From positions 1-64,000 of the forward strand of contig CALLMD010000006.1 in the NCBI GenBank assembly GCA_938007935.1: DNA of 64,000 bases. Reading direction: 5' to 3'. Position numbers and translations under genes: made by a program. Below the pieces are notes generated by a model. That model had not been told where the DNA came from. It did not search any database and saw only the letters and a program-made list of their open reading frames with translations. The DNA comes from an uncultured Hellea sp. (GTDB taxonomy: Bacteria > Pseudomonadota > Alphaproteobacteria > Caulobacterales > Maricaulaceae). Shown in pieces: positions 1 to 7,031 of this stretch (position 1 is the stretch's first letter; every line of letters begins with the position of its first letter).

Positions 1-141
1 TACCGCCCAGAACCTTCGGAAAATGGCCAAACTCTACATCAATGGCCGCAAAATGAGCACCGCGTAGGAAACGGGAACGCTCGGCCAAAATCCTGGGGCG
101 ACATAAACAAAGTTCCGCAGGGAGTTTTTCAACACTATCCC
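1..141 (+). mobile_element. Right end of an insertion sequence (truncated by window edge)
   Basis: The first 67 bases look like the tail of a transposase gene. About 55 bases after its stop comes ggagtttttcaacactatcc. A 'gttTTTCAACA'-type end shortly after the transposase stop is common in IS5/IS1182-type elements. The exact boundary and the other end cannot be seen, so position 141 is an estimate. Confidence 0.4.
2..67 (+). CDS. C-terminal end of a probable transposase (partial)
   Basis: Frame 2 reads 21 codons to a TAG at 65-67. The residues (TAQNLRKMAKLYINGRKMST) resemble the basic NLRK-type C-terminus of IS1182/IS5-like transposases. The gene enters from outside the window, so only the tail is visible. 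The call rests on this tail plus the IS-end-like sequence just downstream. It could be the tail of some other basic protein. Confidence 0.35.
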   Translation, partial: TAQNLRKMAKLYINGRKMSTA

Positions 142-214
142 TCCTAAGCTGAAATACTGAGCGGCTTATTTTGGGTGTTTATTGCCGCTGAACAATACCC
201 TCAAGCACCCCACC

Positions 215-760
215 CTACCCCGGAAACATGCGCCTCAACACCCCATCTTTATTGATGAATTGATGTTTGAGCGCCGCGCCGATGTGAAGGGCGATGAGGG
301 CTATGGTGAGTTTTCCAATATTGTGATGTAGCATTTTAAATGTGTCTGCGAGGGCTTCACTGCGCGCGATGCCGGGCATATCAGGCCAAGGGAGTGTATC
401 AAAAATGCGGGTGGGAATTGCAATGGGCGAGGCCGAGACCATGGCCCAGCCCAAAAGCGGCATGCCAATCATAATAACGTAAAACGCAATATGCGTGAAT
501 TTTGCGGCAGCGATTTCCCACGGCTTCATCCCATCTGGGAGCGCGGGCGGTTTATGGGTGAGCCGCCAGATCAACCGCAAAATAGAGAGCAGCAACACCA
601 AAATTCCAAAGGATTTATGAAGTTGATAGAGCGCGAAACGATTAGGCGTATCGGGATTGGTCATTAGGATACCAAAGACAATCAACCCTATAATCATGAG
701 CGCGATGAGCCAATGCAGACCCATCGCGACTTTTGAATAGCGCGTCTTACTCGCGGCCAT
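215..760 (-). CDS. Cytochrome b561-family membrane protein
   Basis: A 181-residue four-helix membrane protein of the bacterial cytochrome b561 family (Ni/Fe-hydrogenase-like b-type cytochromes). It opens with the family's usual YSKVAMGLHWLIA segment, whose His is a haem ligand. Further His residues lie in 'LHKSFGILVLLLSILRL', 'THIAFYVIMIGMPLLGW' and 'LHHNIGKLTIALIALHIGAA'. Members pass electrons between quinol or superoxide and periplasmic acceptors in the inner membrane. The start is an ATG 2 bases after the stop of the YceI gene, so the two are almost certainly co-transcribed. YceI/b561 pairs are common in proteobacteria, sometimes fused. Confidence 0.9.
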   Translation of the reverse strand: MAASKTRYSKVAMGLHWLIALMIIGLIVFGILMTNPDTPNRFALYQLHKSFGILVLLLSILRLIWRLTHKPPALPDGMKPWEIAAAKFTHIAFYVIMIGMPLLGWAMVSASPIAIPTRIFDTLPWPDMPGIARSEALADTFKMLHHNIGKLTIALIALHIGAALKHQFINKDGVLRRMFPG

Positions 761-762
761 AA

Positions 763-1503
763 TTAGCCCGCTTTTTGGAACTCGACTTCAATCATAATAT
801 CGATGTCATCTGCCATAGGGCCATATTTATCGACGCCAAAATCAGAGCGCTTCAAATTACCCGTCGCCGAAATACCAAACATATCCACGCCTGAGCGGAA
901 ATGTTTGCCTATTTTATTCAGCTTTACATTAAGGGTCACAGGCTTTGTTGTACCTTTAATGGTGAGGTCCCCTGTCACGCGGCCAGTGCCGGTAACAATT
1001 TGCTCCATATTGGTGCTATTGAATGTGATTGTCGGATGGTTATCCGCGTCAAAGAAATCAGCGCTGACGAGATGTTTATCAAAGGCCTCAACGCCGCTAT
1101 CGATGGAGCTGACAGGGATTGTGACTTTCAGCGTTGAGTTTTCCGGATTGGCGCTATCAAGATTAAGGGATGCGTCCATCTTGCCCCAGCGTAATATCGG
1201 CTTTGAATAGCCTTGGTGGCTATAGGTAAAGGCGACATAGGCATGGCCCTGTTCCGAATTATAGACACCCGACGGAGCCTCCCCAATATCAACACCTGGC
1301 CGCGTCATTTTCTTCGCGCCCTGCATGGTGGCTTTTGCTGTCTTGCCCACGGTCTCGGTAACGGTTTCAGTGGCGTTTTGAGCCGTTTTCTGGACGGTTT
1401 CTGTTGTTTTGGCGGCCGCTTTTTCGGCGGCATTTTCCGCTTGAGCGCATCCCCATAAAAGGCTTGCGGCAAGTATTGAGGTTGTTAGATGTGATAATTT
1501 CAT
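763..1503 (-). CDS. YceI-family lipoprotein
   Basis: 246 residues. A signal peptide ends in a lipobox-like LLWGC, so the mature protein should be lipid-anchored at Cys19. A low-complexity linker rich in Ala, Thr, Glu and Lys (roughly residues 22-65, TETV repeats) precedes the YceI domain. YceI proteins are lipocalin-like barrels that bind isoprenoid lipids such as ubiquinone-8. The family signatures are visible: 'TFNSTNMEQ', 'VTGDLTIKGTTKPVTL' and the closing 'DFGVDKYGPMADDIDI'. It is transcribed just ahead of the cytochrome b561 gene, which suggests a shared quinone or redox-stress role. The repeat-rich linker may span to the membrane. Confidence 0.9.
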   Translation of the reverse strand: MKLSHLTTSILAASLLWGCAQAENAAEKAAAKTTETVQKTAQNATETVTETVGKTAKATMQGAKKMTRPGVDIGEAPSGVYNSEQGHAYVAFTYSHQGYSKPILRWGKMDASLNLDSANPENSTLKVTIPVSSIDSGVEAFDKHLVSADFFDADNHPTITFNSTNMEQIVTGTGRVTGDLTIKGTTKPVTLNVKLNKIGKHFRSGVDMFGISATGNLKRSDFGVDKYGPMADDIDIMIEVEFQKAG

Positions 1504-1526
1504 AGGTCTCTCCTGATCGTCTATAA

Positions 1527-2873
1527 CTAGATAGGCTTAAAACTTGCGAGTTTCGTCTCGAACATAGACCAATCATCAGCCTCGTCAATTGGCTTCCACA
1601 AAGCGCCAATCTCTTCGTAAATCAAACTTGCGGATGTTTCGACATCGGGCGGCGGCCCCGCAGGCTCATAGGCTCCCAGAGCGGTGAGCCAATCTGCGAA
1701 TTCCTCGCCCGTATAAAAGTCGGCATTGGCTGATTTTTTCGCGCGCATTAATTGCCCCGCCCCGCCCTGCCAATCATGCCAGAATTGCGGCCAAGAACAT
1801 TGGCTATTTTCCAAATATCGAAAGGTTTGCAGCACAAAATCTATGTCCGCATCCGTCTCTTTCGGCTCAATAGATAGACGCCTGAAAATATGTTTACGAA
1901 GCGCCTTGCGGTATGCGGGGGCGTAGCTTTCCAAAGCCGGTATCAATGTCTCATCATCACAAATCAAAGACAGGCTTTGGGCGAGCTGCCCTAAATTCCA
2001 ATACATAATTTCTGGCTGCTTTGCGAAAGCATAGAGCTTGTTATAATCAAAATAAGCCGCCGTGTGATCAGACCTCAGTGTGGGGAGAAAACGATAGGGC
2101 CCATAATCAAAGCTCTCCCCAGTGATATTCATATTATCCGTATTCATAACGCCGTGAACAAAGCCCGCCGCCATCCAAGACGCCACCATATCGGCAGAGG
2201 CCGCCGCGCAGCCTTCAAGCAGGCCTGCCGCGCCCTCAGCCTCTGGATAAAAATGGCGCAGACAATAATCGACGAGGCTTTCAAGATTATCTGTGGCCTG
2301 AAAAAATGCCTGACGCTGAAATGTGCCAAAGCGGATATGGGAATGGGAGAGGCGCGTCAGCACAGCAGAACGCGTGGGCGAAGGTTCGTCATTGCGCTGC
2401 AAAGCCTCGCCCGTTTCAATTAAGCAAAAACTCTGGGATGTGTTAACGCCAAGCGACGCGAGATAGCGCGTGGCCAGCACTTCACGAACGCCGCCCAGTA
2501 GCGTCAACCGTCCGTCCCCGCGCCGTGAATACGGCGTCTGCCCTGAGCCTTTTGTGCCAAGGTCCATCAAACGGTTTTTATCATCGCGTAATTGAGCGAA
2601 GAGAAAACCGCGCCCATCGCCAATATCGGGATTATAATTTTGAAATTGATGCCCGTGATAGCGCAGCGCTAAAGGCTCTTTCAGATTATCCTGCAAAGGT
2701 ACAAAACGGCCAAGATGCTTGACCCACGCGGCATCTTCAAATGAAAGGCCAAGGCTCTGCGCTGCAAGATCGTCCTTATAGCGCAGAATGGTTTTTGGAA
2801 AATCTGCGGCTTTGACAGGATCGTAAAAATCCTCACCCAGCTCGTAGATCGCAGCCTGAGGGGAATAAATTAT
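1527..2873 (-). CDS. selO: SelO/YdiU-family protein adenylyltransferase, probable ATA start
   Basis: SelO is a pseudokinase-fold enzyme that transfers AMP to Ser/Thr/Tyr of target proteins. Conserved segments are present: 'RYHGHQF', 'YNPDIGDGRGFLFAQLRD', 'GSGQTPYSRRGDGRLTL', 'GVREVL' and the metal/catalytic 'NTDNMNITGESFDYGPYRF'. The ORF track starts it at an internal TTG, but family-typical sequence continues upstream in frame ('YELGEDFYDPV', 'FPKTILRYKDD', 'WVKHLGRFVPL'). No ATG, GTG or TTG lies between the upstream TAG and that segment. The best start is ATA at 2871-2873, overlapping the GST stop as ATAA, with GGAG about 8 bases before it; ATT at 2868-2870 is possible. That gives about 448 residues, near family length. 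Confidence 0.85.
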   Translation of the reverse strand: MIYSPQAAIYELGEDFYDPVKAADFPKTILRYKDDLAAQSLGLSFEDAAWVKHLGRFVPLQDNLKEPLALRYHGHQFQNYNPDIGDGRGFLFAQLRDDKNRLMDLGTKGSGQTPYSRRGDGRLTLLGGVREVLATRYLASLGVNTSQSFCLIETGEALQRNDEPSPTRSAVLTRLSHSHIRFGTFQRQAFFQATDNLESLVDYCLRHFYPEAEGAAGLLEGCAAASADMVASWMAAGFVHGVMNTDNMNITGESFDYGPYRFLPTLRSDHTAAYFDYNKLYAFAKQPEIMYWNLGQLAQSLSLICDDETLIPALESYAPAYRKALRKHIFRRLSIEPKETDADIDFVLQTFRYLENSQCSWPQFWHDWQGGAGQLMRAKKSANADFYTGEEFADWLTALGAYEPAGPPPDVETSASLIYEEIGALWKPIDEADDWSMFETKLASFKPI

Positions 2874-3505
2874 ATCCCCATCTCCGCGCCAAAATGACTA
2901 TGGATATTTGTATAAAAGGTTTCGCTTCGCCGCGCCGCGAGCCAAGCTGTCAATTTGGGATAAGGTGATAAGTCTAAGCGCGCAGTCTTTTCAGGTTCTA
3001 ACGCCGCAACCAATGCAATATCGGCTAAGGTCATTTTATCGCCGCAGAGAAAATTATGTGCCGATAAACGGTCTTCAATGATGGGTAAGTTATTCTCTAA
3101 AAACCCAAGCCCCGTTGTCACAGACGCTTTATCAACATCCGCGCCAAGCATGGGCGCGACGAAACGATTAAATTGCACACGTGCTACGGCGCTGCGAATA
3201 TGGTGATTTACAAAATCCGTCCATTGGTCAATTTCGCCCTGCGCCTGAATATCATCGGGATAAAATTCTGAGCCTGACTTGCGCGCCATATAACGCATTA
3301 TCGACGCGCTTTCCGCCATCGTATAATCGCCGTCCTGCATGGCGGGAACTTTCCCATAAGGATTTATCACAAGATATTCAGGCGAGCGCTGCTGCCCAGC
3401 TTGCAAATCAACAACCTCTTTCTCGTAATCAAGGCCCATAGCTTCAGCCGCGAAAACGGGACTGAGTGATGGGAAAGATATCGGGTGGTAATAAAGTTTA
3501 ATCAT
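2870..3505 (-). CDS. Glutathione S-transferase family protein
   Basis: The ORF track begins upstream, but homology starts at MIKLYYHPIS (ATG at 3503-3505), giving 211 residues. The N-terminal thioredoxin-like domain has 'INPYGKVPAM', with the cis-Pro, and 'AESASIMRYMAR', the glutathione-binding E-S pair. The C-terminal helical domain has 'GDKMTLADIALVAAL', the usual GST N-capping motif. Members conjugate or reduce electrophiles in the cytoplasm; the substrate is unknown. The start lies 4 bases after the upstream esterase stop, and the stop overlaps the probable ATA start of selO, so these genes form one minus-strand transcription unit. Confidence 0.88.
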   Translation of the reverse strand: MIKLYYHPISFPSLSPVFAAEAMGLDYEKEVVDLQAGQQRSPEYLVINPYGKVPAMQDGDYTMAESASIMRYMARKSGSEFYPDDIQAQGEIDQWTDFVNHHIRSAVARVQFNRFVAPMLGADVDKASVTTGLGFLENNLPIIEDRLSAHNFLCGDKMTLADIALVAALEPEKTARLDLSPYPKLTAWLAARRSETFYTNIHSHFGAEMGI

Positions 3506-3509
3506 CGGT

Positions 3510-4484
3510 CTAAGACTCCATATGTTTACGCAGGAAATCTGCGGCATCGAGCGGTATTTTACGCCCTTTGGGGAAGGCTTTAGCAAAGTTTAAAAAACCA
3601 TGTGGCAGCATCTTCTCATGTTCATATACCACAGGCACGCCGTGGGCTTTCATATTATCTGCGTATAGCTTGCCTTCATCTCTTAAGGGGTCGAGTCCGC
3701 AGGTCAGGACATAGGCTGGCGGTAAGTCCTTCAGGTCTTTCTCAAAGAGTGGCGATAGGCGGGTCTCTTGGGGATCTGAATCGGCCACATAATGTTCATC
3801 AATAAATTTGAGCGCCATCAGCCCGAGTTGCAACCAATCCTGTGGCCCGGGCTTGGGCGGTTTAAAGTCAACTAATTGCATAAGCGGATAAAACAGAATT
3901 TGCGCTTTAAGATCATTACGATATTTTTGCGCCAAGTATGCCGTCATATTTCCGCCAGCGCTATCACCGCCAAGTGAGAGGTTGTTACGGTCAATCCCGT
4001 ATTCGTCTTGCCCGTAGCCCTCTAAAGCCCAGTTTAAAACATATTCACAATCATCAGGCCCAGCCGGATAAGCATATTGCGGCGCGAGGCGGTAATCGAC
4101 GGAGAGAACCCGAAACCCCGTACCCGAAGCGACGCGCCGCGTAATCCCGTCATGGGAATCTATCGAGCCCGTCACAAAGCCTCCGCCGTGCAGGTAGATG
4201 AAACACGGACCCGGTTCTTCGCTCGCATTATAGGGAATGTAAAGGCGCACCGGAATAGGGTCTTCATCATGCTCGATATTGAAGTCCAATATCTGTTTCA
4301 TCTCTGGCCCAGGAATATCAAACTGATTAGTCATGCGCCGAATATTATTGTGTATGTCAGCAATTTGATTGGGCTCAAATCTGAGTTTTTCAAGCTGCGC
4401 CTTCATTTTTGCTGTCACTTCATCAGCAAATTCTTTCGGGTTTTTCTTTGGTTTTCTATGCGGCTTTAGGATTGAATTTTTCAT
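3510..4484 (-). CDS. Alpha/beta hydrolase, HSL-type esterase/lipase
   Basis: About 324 residues if started at the second Met (MKNSILKPHR); the ORF could begin 16 codons earlier, but that stretch looks non-conserved. It has the oxyanion-hole motif HGGG ('YLHGGGFVTGS'), the nucleophile elbow 'GGDSAGGNMTAYLAQ', the acid-containing 'CGLDPLRDEG' and the catalytic His in 'PHGFLNFAKAF'. These define the hormone-sensitive-lipase group of carboxylesterases. No signal peptide is visible, so it is probably cytoplasmic. It is the first gene of the run leading to GST and selO. Confidence 0.88.
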   Translation of the reverse strand: MKNSILKPHRKPKKNPKEFADEVTAKMKAQLEKLRFEPNQIADIHNNIRRMTNQFDIPGPEMKQILDFNIEHDEDPIPVRLYIPYNASEEPGPCFIYLHGGGFVTGSIDSHDGITRRVASGTGFRVLSVDYRLAPQYAYPAGPDDCEYVLNWALEGYGQDEYGIDRNNLSLGGDSAGGNMTAYLAQKYRNDLKAQILFYPLMQLVDFKPPKPGPQDWLQLGLMALKFIDEHYVADSDPQETRLSPLFEKDLKDLPPAYVLTCGLDPLRDEGKLYADNMKAHGVPVVYEHEKMLPHGFLNFAKAFPKGRKIPLDAADFLRKHMES

Positions 4485-4648
4485 ACATGTCCAAATTTTA
4501 CAGGCGTAGTTCCTGTATTTATGTGGGGGCAAATGAGTGCTGCGTCAACCGCCTGTTAGGCATATCATGGTTAAGCCATATTAGCACTGTCTTCACCCAA
4601 TTTTCAGACTTTTTTGATATTCAGCTCGCATAATAAATGGTGGATATA

Positions 4649-5884
4649 ATGGAATTTACAGCAAGAGATCGCTTAAAACTTTTAGGCGGCGCGTCGGCTT
4701 TTTTACTCTCTGCTTGCGGCGGTGGTAGCGACAATAGTTCGAGCACCTCTGGTATAGGGGCAGGACCATCAACACCTGTAACGCCGACCACCCCCACGAC
4801 TACGACACCGCCCCCGACGTCTCCGCCGCCAAGCGGCGATGTGAGCATTGTCGATGGTCTTCTTCGCGATACATTTACGAATAACTTCAAAATGGGCACG
4901 GCGATGACGGATAATCGCGTCAGAGCTAACGATTTATCCGCTGAAATCGCACTGGCTCAATTTAATAGCATCACACCGGAATATGAGCTCAAGCCCGATC
5001 AAATCGCGCCAACAGAAGGCGTCTTTAATTTTGTAGAAGCTGACCGCATCGTGGACTGGGCCCTTGCCAATAATATGGAAGTCAGAGGCCACGCACTCGT
5101 CTGGCATGAAGCGACGCCTGATTATTTCTTACAAGGCTCACCCGCGCAAATTCGAGCGCGGTTGGAGAACTACGTCACAACGGTGGTTGATCACTTTAGA
5201 GGCCGGATTACGATTTGGGATGTTGCCAATGAAGTGACCTCTGTGGATCTTTATAATGGTACAAACGGCGTGGGTCCTGACCGCGATACAGCTTGGTTTC
5301 AGGCCGTTGGAAATGCCGATTATATTGATTGGGCGTTTTTAGCCGCTCGCGCAGCTGATCCTAATGCACAATTATTCCTCAGCGATTATGAAACTGAAAA
5401 CCCAATGAAACGCGGCTGGCTTATTGACATTGTTCGCCGTCTTCGCGCGCGCGGCGTACCAATCGACGGTGTTGGTCATCAATTTCATCTACAGCTCAAT
5501 ACAGATCCCGACCAAGCTTTGGCTGCTATTGACGCTGTGACCAATGAATTTGCGGGGCTGATAAATCATGTGACAGAATTAGATGTGAGTTTTTACACGG
5601 ATCCCGGATCATGTTGGGAAAGCGAGACTAATTGTCAGCCAGATGTTGGCAATCCTGCGCCTGCTGACATGTTGGCCTCTCAAGCCACATTGCTCAGAAC
5701 ATTATTTAACGGGCTAATGCTCAGATCAAGCGTAGAAACAGTTTCATTCTGGGGCGTCAGAGACGGCGATAGCTGGCTCAATGAAAGCCCGACAGTGCGC
5801 TCAAACCACCCGCTACTTTTCGATAGAGACGGTAATCCTAAACCTGCCCTATTAGCTATAACCGACCCCAATTACGTTATCTAA
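4649..5884 (+). CDS. GH10 endo-1,4-beta-xylanase, lipoprotein-like
   Basis: Secreted glycoside hydrolase family 10 enzyme that cleaves internal beta-1,4 bonds of xylan. The N-terminus (MEFTARDRLKLLGGASAFLLSAC) looks like a lipoprotein signal with lipobox LSAC, then a Gly/Ser and Thr/Pro-rich linker. The catalytic domain shows 'ITPEYELKPDQIAPTEGVF', 'RGHALVWHE', the acid/base Glu in 'WDVANEV' and the nucleophile Glu in 'VTELDVSF'; 'SFWGVRDGDSW' is the typical C-terminal segment. The start at the fifth codon of the ORF is preferred because GGTGGA lies just upstream, but the ATG at 4637 cannot be excluded. It stands alone, without other xylan genes nearby. Its stop overlaps the stop of the convergent DJ-1 gene. 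Confidence 0.9.
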   Translation: MEFTARDRLKLLGGASAFLLSACGGGSDNSSSTSGIGAGPSTPVTPTTPTTTTPPPTSPPPSGDVSIVDGLLRDTFTNNFKMGTAMTDNRVRANDLSAEIALAQFNSITPEYELKPDQIAPTEGVFNFVEADRIVDWALANNMEVRGHALVWHEATPDYFLQGSPAQIRARLENYVTTVVDHFRGRITIWDVANEVTSVDLYNGTNGVGPDRDTAWFQAVGNADYIDWAFLAARAADPNAQLFLSDYETENPMKRGWLIDIVRRLRARGVPIDGVGHQFHLQLNTDPDQALAAIDAVTNEFAGLINHVTELDVSFYTDPGSCWESETNCQPDVGNPAPADMLASQATLLRTLFNGLMLRSSVETVSFWGVRDGDSWLNESPTVRSNHPLLFDRDGNPKPALLAITDPNYVI

Positions 5885-6492
5885 ACATCCGCTGTATATG
5901 GCGGCGCGGGGTCATATTGCATGCCGCGCTGAACAAGGCGCGCAAAGGCGGGGCTAAACATTTGCCCCGTGAGCCATAGCGCCATATCTATACCCGCAGA
6001 CACGCCCGCCGATGTCACGACATTACCATCGCGCACATAACGAAGTTTGGAGACTAGCTTTCCCTCAAGGCCGAGCGATGTAAACTCTTCAAACGCGCCC
6101 CAATATGTGGAAATGCGTTTCCCCTTGGTCAGGTCGGCCTTTGCCAAAATAAAAGAACCCGTGCAAACTGAGGTTACCCACTCACAGCTTGGCGCAATTG
6201 ATTGCACCCAATTGATAACGGCCTCATTTTCTAATTGTGCCCGAGCGCCCTGCCCGCCCGGCAGTAATATAACATCCAATTTCGATATTTCTGTCATGGC
6301 TGCATGGGCTCCAACGCGCATACCCTTTTTACCCGTTATATCTTGTCCGTCCTCAGAGATTAGAATAACCTGCACTTCATCAGCTTTGCTTTGATAATTC
6401 AAAACCTCATTAATCATCGTAAAAACTTCATAGGGCCCAACGAAGTCTAGTTCCTCGGCGTCATTGAAGATAAAAATACCTATGGTTTTCAT
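5881..6492 (-). CDS. DJ-1/PfpI (isonitrile hydratase-like) family protein
   Basis: 203 residues with the DJ-1/PfpI fold. The nucleophilic Cys sits in the elbow 'VTSVCTGSFILAKA', and the Glu partner is probably in 'FNDAEELDFVGPYEV'. The 'ISTYWGAFEEF' segment after the elbow matches the InhA/isonitrile hydratase-like and ThiJ subgroup. The exact reaction cannot be told from sequence. The ATG overlaps the DUF924 stop as ATGA, a normal coupled arrangement that contrasts with the ATAA junction one gene upstream. Confidence 0.82.
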   Translation of the reverse strand: MKTIGIFIFNDAEELDFVGPYEVFTMINEVLNYQSKADEVQVILISEDGQDITGKKGMRVGAHAAMTEISKLDVILLPGGQGARAQLENEAVINWVQSIAPSCEWVTSVCTGSFILAKADLTKGKRISTYWGAFEEFTSLGLEGKLVSKLRYVRDGNVVTSAGVSAGIDMALWLTGQMFSPAFARLVQRGMQYDPAPPYTADV

Positions 6493-7031
6493 GGGCTATA
6501 GCCCCCATTTTTAAGGAACCGAATTTCCTCTTCTGTGCTGATGCGCCCAAGAAATTCATTGCGATGCGGAAACCTCCCAAATCGCTCAATCAATTTGCGG
6601 TGTTCTTTGGCGTGATGCAGCGTATTCTCATCATTAAGACGGCTATCGACTAAGCGAACGCACTCATTCTGATCTTCTAAATTTTCAGCATGCATATAGG
6701 GCATATATATAAATGCGCGTTGGTCTTGATTCGTTTTTAAATCCCAGCCTTTCCCAACCGCGCGCTTGGCGCTCGCTAAGGCTTTGGAGTCCCAAGCAAA
6801 AGCCGCGGGAGTGCCGCGATACATATTACGCGGAAATTGATCCAAGGCGATAATAAGGGCAAGGTGATGCTCAGGCGCATCTTCCCAATCAACCCCGTCA
6901 ACCGCTAAGGTCACAGCCGTGTCTTCAAAGTTTTGTCTGATCTGCGCATCAAAGGCGTCGGACTTCATATACCATTTTTTCGACCCTGCCTCGTCGAACC
7001 AAAACTTAAGGATATCGCTGGGTGATTTTAT
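6489..7031 (-). CDS. DUF924 family protein, probable ATA start
   Basis: DUF924 proteins are alpha-helical, TPR-like and of unknown function. The core motif 'LALIIALDQFPRNMYRGTPA' and 'FIYMPYMHAENLEDQ' are clear. The ORF track starts at an internal ATG (6968), but the conserved family N-terminus (ILKFWFDEAGSKKWY) is encoded just upstream in frame. No ATG, GTG or TTG follows the upstream TGA. The likely start is ATA at 7029-7031, overlapping the acyl-CoA synthetase TAA as ATAA, with AGG about 7 bases before it. That gives 180 residues, the family's usual size. An upstream CTG inside the previous gene is a weaker alternative. Confidence 0.8.
   Translation of the reverse strand: MKSPSDILKFWFDEAGSKKWYMKSDAFDAQIRQNFEDTAVTLAVDGVDWEDAPEHHLALIIALDQFPRNMYRGTPAAFAWDSKALASAKRAVGKGWDLKTNQDQRAFIYMPYMHAENLEDQNECVRLVDSRLNDENTLHHAKEHRKLIERFGRFPHRNEFLGRISTEEEIRFLKNGGYSP

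Noticed and set aside
1527-2696. Annotated TTG start of the SelO ORF
   Set aside because: It would remove about 58 conserved N-terminal residues of the family.
6489-6968. Internal ATG start of the DUF924 ORF
   Set aside because: It would remove the conserved ILKFWF segment.
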